From positions 1 through 13,729 of the forward strand of contig JAUIKJ010000029.1 in assembly GCA_030430835.1 (NCBI GenBank): a DNA stretch of 13,729 nt, given 5' to 3'. The position numbers and the translations under genes are program-made. This DNA comes from Candidatus Hydrogenedentota bacterium. GTDB taxonomy: Bacteria; Hydrogenedentota; Hydrogenedentia; Hydrogenedentales; JAEUWI01. Shown piece by piece: positions 1 through 5,746 of this stretch. The notes under the pieces were generated by a model. That model had not been told where the DNA came from and did not search any database. It saw only the letters and a program-made list of their open reading frames with translations. Each line of letters opens with the position of its first letter. Positions within the stretch are counted from its first letter, which is position 1.

Positions 1-48
1 GGGGTGGCGGGCCTTTTTCTTGGGGGCGCGGCGCGCTATTCTTTGCGC

Positions 49-1284
49 ATGAATACATCGCATCTTGAATCCTTGCGCGATACCTATCGCGATGGCCTGC
101 TGCACAATACGCTCCCCTTCTGGCTGCGGCATGCGCCGGACGCGGCGCGCGGCGGCATCTTTACCTCGCTGGACCGCGACGGCACGGTAATCGATACGGA
201 CAAGGCGGTGTGGCCGCAGGGACGTTTCGCGTGGTTGCTGGCGACGCTGTACAGCACGGTGGAAGCGCGGGAAGACTGGCTGGCGCAGGCGCGGGACTGT
301 GTGGCGTTCCTGGAGCGGCATGCCTTTGACGCGGATGGGCGGATGTTTTTTCTGCTGACGAAGGATGGGCAACCGCTGCGGAAGCGGCGCTATGCTTTCT
401 CGGAATGTTTCGCGGCGATGGCCTTCGCGGCGGTGGCGCGGGCGGCGCAGGATGATCGGCTGGCGGCGCGGGCGGTGGACTGCGCGCGGGCCTTTGTGCG
501 GCTGACGTCGACACCGGGATTGCTGGAAGCAAAGGTGAATCCGGAGACGCGGCCGATGATGGGGATGGGGCCGCACATGATTCGGATTAATCTCGCGCAG
601 ACTTTGCGGGAGACGGTGGGTTTCGATGAGGCGGAAGCGTGGATCGACGACAGTATTGAAGCGATCACCCGGGACTTCATGAAGCCGGAACTGGCGGCGG
701 TGCTGGAGGCGGTGGGCCCGGATGGGGCGATGCTGGATCATTTCGATGGACGAACCTTGAACCCGGGCCATGCGATTGAGGCGGCGTGGTTTATCCTGCA
801 TGAGGCGAAGCACCGGGGGAATGACGCGGCGCTGATCCGCATCGGCACGACGATACTCGACTGGATGTGGGCGCGCGGATGGGACGAGGAGTGCGGGGGT
901 ATTTTTTATTTCCGCGACGTGAAGGGATTGCCGGTGCAGGAGTATTGGCACGACATGAAGTTCTGGTGGCCGCACAACGAGGCGATCATTGCGACGCTGC
1001 TGGCCTATTCAATGACCGGCGATGCGAAATACGCGGCGTGGCACCGGATGGTGCATGACTGGAGCTACGCGCATTTCCCGGATGCGGAGCACGGCGAGTG
1101 GTTCGGGTATCTGCATCGCGACGGGCGTGTGTCCACGACGCTGAAGGGGAACCACTGGAAGGGGCCGTTTCACCTGCCGCGGATGCAGTGGGTTTGCTGG
1201 CGGTTGTGCGAGGAAATGCTGGCGCGTGGTAGCGGGGCGCAACCCTTTCAGGGTTGGTCGGGCGTTGCACCTAACCCAGGGTAG
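49..1284 (+). CDS. N-acylglucosamine 2-epimerase (AGE) family protein
   Basis: Probable cytosolic sugar 2-epimerase of the AGE/renin-binding-protein family, which interconverts GlcNAc and ManNAc; relatives act on cellobiose or mannose, so the substrate is not settled. Numbering from the ATG at 49 gives 411 residues, a normal family length, as an all-alpha (alpha/alpha)6 barrel. Conserved pieces are WPQGR (Arg59), the RYAFSECF segment near 114-121, MGMGPHM (His176), PGHAIE (His241), WWPHNEA (Glu311) and KGPFHLPR (His375). Arg59, His241, Glu311 and His375 sit at the spacing of the Arg, His, Glu and His known to be essential in characterised AGEs. A GTG at 4 would add 15 residues with no family resemblance, so ATG 49 is preferred, although no clear ribosome site is visible in the short upstream stretch. 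The last 15 or so residues come from the repeat at 1235-1334, which also provides the TAG. The KGPFHLPR ending favours an AGE-type over a cellobiose-type substrate, but weakly. Confidence 0.9.
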   Translation: MNTSHLESLRDTYRDGLLHNTLPFWLRHAPDAARGGIFTSLDRDGTVIDTDKAVWPQGRFAWLLATLYSTVEAREDWLAQARDCVAFLERHAFDADGRMFFLLTKDGQPLRKRRYAFSECFAAMAFAAVARAAQDDRLAARAVDCARAFVRLTSTPGLLEAKVNPETRPMMGMGPHMIRINLAQTLRETVGFDEAEAWIDDSIEAITRDFMKPELAAVLEAVGPDGAMLDHFDGRTLNPGHAIEAAWFILHEAKHRGNDAALIRIGTTILDWMWARGWDEECGGIFYFRDVKGLPVQEYWHDMKFWWPHNEAIIATLLAYSMTGDAKYAAWHRMVHDWSYAHFPDAEHGEWFGYLHRDGRVSTTLKGNHWKGPFHLPRMQWVCWRLCEEMLARGSGAQPFQGWSGVAPNPG

Positions 1285-1334
1285 GCTCCCTGCGGTCGCC
1301 AACCCTGGGCTGGAGGGCGCAACGCCGTTGGCGT
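1235..1334. repeat. Hairpin-rich repeat element overlapping the epimerase 3' end
   Basis: Three inverted repeats follow one another. AACCCT/AGGGTT lies at 1241-1255 with a 3-base loop, CCCAGGGT (1275-1282) pairs with ACCCTGGG (1302-1309), and ACGCC/GGCGT lies at 1322-1334 with a 3-base loop. The nonamer GGGCGCAAC occurs at 1235-1243 and again at 1315-1323, each time leading into one of the short hairpins. The layout recalls dispersed repeats with a CCCAGGGT...ACCCTGGG core in Planctomycetota/Verrucomicrobiota-type genomes; that resemblance is from memory and only one copy is in this window. The epimerase stop TAG (1282-1284) lies at the base of the second stem. The element may also serve as a transcription end between the convergent genes. 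The remaining bases to 1456 show nothing I recognise. Confidence 0.65.
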
Positions 1335-1456
1335 AAAGATAGGACTAGCTCTAGGCAGATTTCAATGCCCGAAGCCAGTCGATGCACGATCAAGACTAAG
1401 GACGCGCGAGGCTACAAACTGTCATTCGTGTAGAAGGACGACTTAATGTGACGTTG

Positions 1457-2083
1457 TCAGTTCGGCGATTGGTTTCTTGACTCAGCAACAATTTCCGCAT
1501 AGTAAGGACTGAGTTCCGCAGCCCGATAAAAATGCTCTTGAGCTTCTTCGTGTTGACCTAGATTATATAGGGAATATCCCAAGCCGTATTCGGCTTCGGC
1601 GCAATCGGGTTGCTGTTGCAACGCGCCACGAAATTGCAACACGGCTTCTCCGTAGCGCGACAAGGCAATCATGGCAATGCCACGGAGGCGGGAGACGACA
1701 TCCATTCTTGGATATCCCCGCACGGTAAGTTCGTCGCAAATCGCCAGAGATTGTTCGGGCATTTCGCGCATGCGGTAGCCTGTGGCCAAGTATTCCAGGT
1801 AGAGGTCGGGACAGTCTTCGTGCGCGCACTCTCGTTCGAAAAAGCGCTGGGCGTATTGGGCTAGCTCTGGAATCCAGAAGAAGGTGTACATGAGTCGCGC
1901 GGCGTAAGTGGGCGCCGGTTTGTTCGGGAGGCAATCTATCGCACGTAGGATGTTCGTCTCGGATTCGGAGCCGAACTTAAGCATGAGCAAAAAGATTCGA
2001 ATGTTATAGATCGGGTTACGGACAAGAAACACTGCCCCAACAAGAGGAACCAGAGCAAGCTTCAGGATCGTCCTCGGTGTCAC
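1457..2083 (-). CDS. Small membrane-anchored TPR protein
   Basis: A 208-residue protein of unknown specific role. Residues 6-22 form a single hydrophobic segment after a short basic start, suggesting an N-terminal membrane anchor. The middle is helical. Residues 127-160 and 161-194 are two consecutive 34-residue tetratricopeptide repeats, the second clear (AEYGLGYSLYNLGQHEEA followed by a helix ending in LSPY). TPRs bind protein partners, so an adaptor or scaffold role at the membrane is inferred. The GTG start at 2083 is chosen because GGAGG lies 6 bases upstream and the hydrophobic segment follows directly. The longer open frame, up to 2341, is low-complexity Pro/Ala/Arg read from the opposite register of icmF. 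It begins 16 bases after the icmF stop, so it is probably co-transcribed. Codon use is visibly less G/C-biased than in its neighbours. Confidence 0.8.
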   Translation of the reverse strand: MTPRTILKLALVPLVGAVFLVRNPIYNIRIFLLMLKFGSESETNILRAIDCLPNKPAPTYAARLMYTFFWIPELAQYAQRFFERECAHEDCPDLYLEYLATGYRMREMPEQSLAICDELTVRGYPRMDVVSRLRGIAMIALSRYGEAVLQFRGALQQQPDCAEAEYGLGYSLYNLGQHEEAQEHFYRAAELSPYYAEIVAESRNQSPN

Positions 2084-2089
2084 CCTCAG

Positions 2090-2094
2090 CCTCC
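2090..2094 (-). promoter_or_regulatory. Ribosome binding site that sets the GTG start of the TPR gene
   Basis: GGAGG on the minus strand, 6 bases before the GTG at 2083-2081 and inside the 16-base gap after the icmF stop. It decides between this start and the upstream extension of the open frame, which would lie wholly inside icmF. Confidence 0.6.
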
Positions 2095-2099
2095 GCCAA

Positions 2100-5000
2100 T
2101 CAGGTGTTCCGGCGGTACTGGCCGCCGACTTCGAAGAGGGCGCGGGTGATCTGGCCGAGGCTGCAGTGGCGGACGGTGTGCATGAGTTCTTCGAAGACGT
2201 TGCCGTCGCCGCGGCAGACGTCTTGCAGGCGTCTGAGGGCCTCGGAGGCGGTGCCGGCGTTGCGGTGTTGGAAGGCCTGGACGCGCTGGACGGCGGCGGT
2301 CTTTTCTTCTTCGGTGCCGCGGCGGAGTTCCATGCCGGCAATGGCGGCCTCGTGGTCGGCGTGGGGATCGACGAAGGTGTTCACGCCGACGATGGGGTAT
2401 TCGCCGGTCGCCTTGCGGTGTTCGTAGTAGAGGGATTCGTCCTGAATCTTGCCGCGCTGGTAGCCGCGCTCCATCGCGCCGAGTACGCCGCCGCGCTGCG
2501 ACAGGCTCTCGAACTCGCGGAGCACCGCCTCCTCCACGAGGTCGGTCAATTCGTCGATGATGAAGGAACCCTGGAGCGGGTTCTCGTTCATGCTGAGGCC
2601 GTGCTCGCGGTTGATGATGAGCTGGATCGCCTGGGCGCGGCGGACGCTTTCTTCGGTGGGCGTGGTGACGGCCTCGTCGAAGGCGTTGGTGTGGAGCGAG
2701 TTGCACTGGTCGTAGAGCGCGGTGAGCGCTTCGAGCGTGGTGCGGATGTCGTTGAAGTCCACTTCCTGCGCGTGGAGCGAGCGGCCGGAGGTCTGGATGT
2801 GGGTCTTGAGTTTTTGGGCGCGCTCGTCGGCGCCGTAGCGGCGGTCGAGGGCGATGGCCCAGATGCGGCGGGCGACGCGGTTGAGCACGGCGTATTCCGG
2901 GTCCATGCCGCAGGAGAAGAAGAAGGAGAGGTTCGGCGCGAAGACGTTCACGTCCATCCCACGCGCGAGGAAGTACTCGACGAAGGTGAAACCGTTCGCC
3001 AGGGTGAAGGCGAGCTGTGAGATCGGGTTCGCGCCGGCCTCGGCGATGTGGTAGCCGGAGATGGAGATCGAGTAAAAGTTCCGCACTTTCTTCTGTGCGA
3101 AGTAGGCCTGGATATCACCCTGCATTCGCAGCGCGAAGTCGATGGCGAAGATGCAGGTGTTCTGGCCCTGGTCTTCCTTGAGGATGTCGGCCTGTACCGT
3201 GCCGCGGACGACGGCGAGCACCCCATCCGCAATGCGGATGCGCTCTTCCTCCGTAGCCGCGCGGCCCTGCTCCGCTTCGAAGCGGTCGACCTGCTGGTCG
3301 ATGGCGGTATTGAAGAACATCGCGAGGATCATCGGCGCGGGGCCGTTGATGGTCATCGAGACCGAGGTGTTCGGCGCGACGAGGTCGAAGCCGCTGTAGA
3401 GGGTCTTCATGTCTTCCAGCGTGGCGATGGAAACGCCGGAGGTGCCGACCTTGCCGAGGACGTCGGGGCGTTCTTCCGGTTCCCAGCCGTAGAGCGTGAC
3501 CGAGTCGAAGGCGGTCGACAGGCGCTTGGCCTCGGAGTCTTTGCTGAGGTACTTGAAGCGCGCATTGGTGCGCGCGGCATCGCCCTCGCCGGCGAACATG
3601 CGGGCGGGGTCCTCATCGCTGCGCTTGAAGGGGAAGACGCCGGCGGTGAAGGGGAAGCCGCCGGGCACGTTCTCTGCCAGGAGCCAGCGGAGCTGGTCGC
3701 CGGCGTCCGTGTAGCGCGGCAGCACGACGCGCGGGATGCGCGTGCCGGAGAGGCTCTCGCGGAAGAGCGGCGTGCGGAATTCCTTGCCGCGCACGGTGTA
3801 GACGTAGTCGTCCTGCGCGTAGGCGTCGCGGAGCTTGGGGAAGCTGTCGATCAGTTTCGCGCATTCGGGCGCGAGCGTCTCCGCGAGGGCCGCGCGCTTC
3901 GCGGCGATGGCCTCGCGCGCGGAGGCATCGTCAACCAATTCCGCGGCCGCATCGAGCTGTTGCAGTTGCCGCGCGATGGCGGCCTGCGCGCGGGACCAGT
4001 CGTGGTAGCCGCGAATGGTCTCGGCAATCTCGGCGAGATAGCGGACACGCTGTGCGGGGATGACGGCGGAATGCTTGGTGGAGCTGGTGCCCGCGGGCTT
4101 CGGCAGGGTGGAGACCCAGCCGGTAGCGCGTTTCGCGTCGAGCGCGGTGAGCAGGCCGTGGTAGAGCGCGGTGACGCCGTCGTCGTTGAAGCGCGCGGCG
4201 ATGGTGCCGAAGGCGGGCATGTGGTCCGGGCTGGTACCGAAGTCGTGGCGGTTGCGCCGCATCTGCTTGCGCACATCGCGCAGGGCATCGTCGGCCCCGG
4301 CGCGGTCGAACTTGTTGATCGCGATGACGTCCGCAAAGTCGATCATGTCGATCTTCTCGAGCTGCGAGGCCGCGCCGAATTCCGGGGTCATCACGTAGAG
4401 CGAGATATCCGCCAGCGGTACGATGCCGGCATCGCCCTGGCCGATGCCGGCGGTCTCGGCGATGATGAGATCGAAGTTTGCGGTCTTGAGCACCTCGAGG
4501 CATTCGCCGAGCGCGTCGGAGATCTCGCCGTGGCGGCCGCGCGTGGCGAGGGAGCGCATGAAGACGCGGTCGTTGAAGACGCTGTTCATGCGGATGCGAT
4601 CGCCGAGCAGGGCACCGCCAGTGCGGCGGCGCGTGGGATCAACGGAAATAACGGCGATGCGCTTGTCCCTGAAATCATTGAGGAAGCGGTTGACCAGTTC
4701 ATCGACGAGCGAGGACTTGCCCGCGCCGCCGGTGCCGGTGACGCCGATGACGGGGGTCGCTGCGGCCGGGCGATTGGCCAGTTGTTGCGTCAGCTTTTGG
4801 AGCGCGCCGTTCGGCGAGGCCTTGGCCTCTTCAACGGCGGTGAGGCACTGGGCGAGTTCGCGGTCGGCATTGAGATCGTAGGCGGCATCGGGGTCGATGG
4901 TGCGCATATGATCCGCCGTGCGGCGGAGGAGATCCTGCAACATGCCGACGAGGCCGATACGGCGGCCGTCCTCCGGGGAGTAGATCTTGTTGACGCCGTA

Positions 5001-5363
5001 GGCCTCGAGTTCCGCGATCTCCGCGGGGACGATTACGCCGCCGCCGCCGCCGAAGACCTGGATGTGGCCGACGCCGTGCTCGCGCAGAAGGTCGATGGTG
5101 TACTTGAAGAACTCGATATGCCCGCCCTGGTAGGAACTGATGGCCACGGCGGAGGCGTCTTCCTGCACGGCGGCCTGCACGATCTCGCGCACGGAGCGGT
5201 TGTGTCCGAGGTGAATCACCTCCGCGCCTTCGTCCTGCAGGATCCGCCGCATCACGTTGATGGCCGCGTCGTGCCCGTCAAAGAGCGAGGTCGCGGTCAC
5301 CACGCGGATGGGGCGGGTTGTTTTCTTGAGGGTGGGGATGCGTTCGGTGGTGGAAATAGCCAC
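2100..5363 (-). CDS. icmF: Fused isobutyryl-CoA mutase IcmF
   Basis: Adenosylcobalamin-dependent mutase interconverting isobutyryl-CoA and n-butyryl-CoA, with its G-protein chaperone in the same chain. At 1087 residues it has normal length for IcmF. Domain order: B12-binding domain at about 17-155 with the FDGHD cobalt-ligand motif (His31); MeaI/MeaB-type GTPase at about 200-410 with P-loop GTGGAGKS (210-217), a VDPTRRRTGG segment near 241 and NKFD (350-353); a linker to about 540; then the mutase TIM-barrel domain to the C-terminus, with SISGYHIAEAG holding the conserved His772. Two substrate-pocket positions separate the subfamilies: Tyr and Arg in methylmalonyl-CoA mutase become Phe and Gln in IcmF. 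Here they read Phe590 (ARMFAGEG) and Gln734 (GQNTCIF), supporting the isobutyryl assignment. The start is GTG with GGAG 7 bases upstream. The TPR gene follows directly. No frameshift or missing key residue was found. Confidence 0.96.
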   Translation of the reverse strand: MAISTTERIPTLKKTTRPIRVVTATSLFDGHDAAINVMRRILQDEGAEVIHLGHNRSVREIVQAAVQEDASAVAISSYQGGHIEFFKYTIDLLREHGVGHIQVFGGGGGVIVPAEIAELEAYGVNKIYSPEDGRRIGLVGMLQDLLRRTADHMRTIDPDAAYDLNADRELAQCLTAVEEAKASPNGALQKLTQQLANRPAAATPVIGVTGTGGAGKSSLVDELVNRFLNDFRDKRIAVISVDPTRRRTGGALLGDRIRMNSVFNDRVFMRSLATRGRHGEISDALGECLEVLKTANFDLIIAETAGIGQGDAGIVPLADISLYVMTPEFGAASQLEKIDMIDFADVIAINKFDRAGADDALRDVRKQMRRNRHDFGTSPDHMPAFGTIAARFNDDGVTALYHGLLTALDAKRATGWVSTLPKPAGTSSTKHSAVIPAQRVRYLAEIAETIRGYHDWSRAQAAIARQLQQLDAAAELVDDASAREAIAAKRAALAETLAPECAKLIDSFPKLRDAYAQDDYVYTVRGKEFRTPLFRESLSGTRIPRVVLPRYTDAGDQLRWLLAENVPGGFPFTAGVFPFKRSDEDPARMFAGEGDAARTNARFKYLSKDSEAKRLSTAFDSVTLYGWEPEERPDVLGKVGTSGVSIATLEDMKTLYSGFDLVAPNTSVSMTINGPAPMILAMFFNTAIDQQVDRFEAEQGRAATEEERIRIADGVLAVVRGTVQADILKEDQGQNTCIFAIDFALRMQGDIQAYFAQKKVRNFYSISISGYHIAEAGANPISQLAFTLANGFTFVEYFLARGMDVNVFAPNLSFFFSCGMDPEYAVLNRVARRIWAIALDRRYGADERAQKLKTHIQTSGRSLHAQEVDFNDIRTTLEALTALYDQCNSLHTNAFDEAVTTPTEESVRRAQAIQLIINREHGLSMNENPLQGSFIIDELTDLVEEAVLREFESLSQRGGVLGAMERGYQRGKIQDESLYYEHRKATGEYPIVGVNTFVDPHADHEAAIAGMELRRGTEEEKTAAVQRVQAFQHRNAGTASEALRRLQDVCRGDGNVFEELMHTVRHCSLGQITRALFEVGGQYRRNT

Positions 5364-5370
5364 GGGTATT

Positions 5371-5374
5371 CTCC
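5371..5374 (-). promoter_or_regulatory. Ribosome binding site for the icmF GTG start
   Basis: GGAG on the minus strand, 7 bases ahead of the GTG at 5363-5361. It supports the GTG start; no ATG lies at a comparable place. Confidence 0.55.
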
Positions 5375-5386
5375 GGCGAAAGCCTG

Positions 5387-5395
5387 ATTATGGCA
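5387..5395 (-). promoter_or_regulatory. Possible extended -10 promoter for icmF
   Basis: On the minus strand TGCCATAAT matches an extended -10 (TGN then CATAAT, five of six to TATAAT). It would start transcription around 5380 and leave a short leader containing the GGAG site. No good -35 is seen at 16-18 bases, so this rests on the extended -10 alone. Confidence 0.3.
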
Positions 5396-5425
5396 TAAAT
5401 TCGGGGGAATTGCGCGAAACGCGGG

Positions 5426-5476
5426 CCAAGATTTCTACCTGCCCCCTGTCACCTCGACCGGAGGGAGAGGTCTTGG
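5426..5476 (+). repeat. Dispersed hairpin element, left copy
   Basis: The unit at 5446-5477 begins CTGTCACCTCGACCG and ends GGTCTTGGA. It matches the reverse complement of 5557-5588 at 26 of 32 positions by eye. It contains the stem ACCTC/GAGGT (5451-5455 with 5467-5471). A larger inverted pair, CCAAGA (5426-5431) with TCTTGG (5471-5476), encloses it. A partial third copy, TGTCACCTCG, recurs at 5512-5521. Confidence 0.6.
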
Positions 5477-5556
5477 ACCTCGCCCTCGCTTCGAGAATGC
5501 GACAATAGCGGTGTCACCTCGCGTCCCGCCCCCTCTATCCAAGCTGCAGGGTGGCG

Positions 5557-5588
5557 CCCAAGATTTCTCCCTTCGGTCGAAATGACAG
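5557..5588 (-). repeat. Dispersed hairpin element, right (inverted) copy
   Basis: Inverted partner of the element at 5446-5477. Read on the minus strand it starts CTGTCATTTCGACCG and ends AATCTTGGG. Its stem is ATTTC/GAAAT where the left copy has ACCTC/GAGGT, so two base pairs have changed on both sides while pairing is kept. The 11-mer CCAAGATTTCT (5558-5568) also occurs directly at 5426-5436. The style recalls widespread TGTCATTC-type REP-like sequences, a resemblance from memory. Confidence 0.6.
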
Positions 5589-5680
5589 GATTCTTTTGTC
5601 GAACACCGTGTGTCTAGCGCGGTGGCTCCGAAGTCAGGACAGATTTAACTTCGACGGATACGACCGGCAAGGAATTCCCG

Positions 5681-5705
5681 GCAGATGCCGCAGACTAGCG
5701 CAGAT
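5681..5705 (+). repeat. Triple GCAGAY motif upstream of the sulfatase-like gene
   Basis: GCAGAT (5681), GCAGAC (5690) and GCAGAT (5700) lie 9 and 10 bases apart, about one helical turn, some 40 bases before the ATG at 5747. They could be a small operator or a fragment of a dispersed repeat; the sequence alone cannot tell. Confidence 0.3.
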
Positions 5706-5746
5706 TGAGGTGGAGCGCTACTCGCCGGACTTGCTACTGTTCGGGA

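Larger units (their letters stand above)
5364..5746. other. Divergent intergenic region between icmF and the sulfatase-like gene
   Basis: About 380 bases without a gene. Short open frames here start from weak codons and show no family resemblance. The region holds the icmF ribosome site and possible promoter, a cluster of related hairpin repeats (5426-5588), a triple GCAGAY motif (5681-5705), and a perfect 8-base palindrome GGAATTCC at 5671-5678. No B12 riboswitch-like box or tRNA is seen. Confidence 0.6.

Noticed and set aside
2084..2341. N-terminal extension of the TPR gene by 86 codons
   Set aside because: This part overlaps icmF in another register and is Pro/Ala/Ser/Arg low complexity; the GTG at 2083 has a good ribosome site.
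2100..5363. Methylmalonyl-CoA mutase as the identity of the B12 enzyme
   Set aside because: The fused order of B12 domain, GTPase and mutase, and the Phe590/Gln734 pocket, point to IcmF.
3048..5387. A 779-codon open frame on the plus strand opposite icmF
   Set aside because: Same cause; the translation has no family motifs and is rich in Gly, Ala, Val and Asp, whereas the minus strand is a full-length IcmF.
5364..5746. A cobalamin riboswitch ahead of icmF
   Set aside because: No B12-box-like sequence or long structured leader is visible between the likely promoter and the start; the predicted leader is only about 17 bases.
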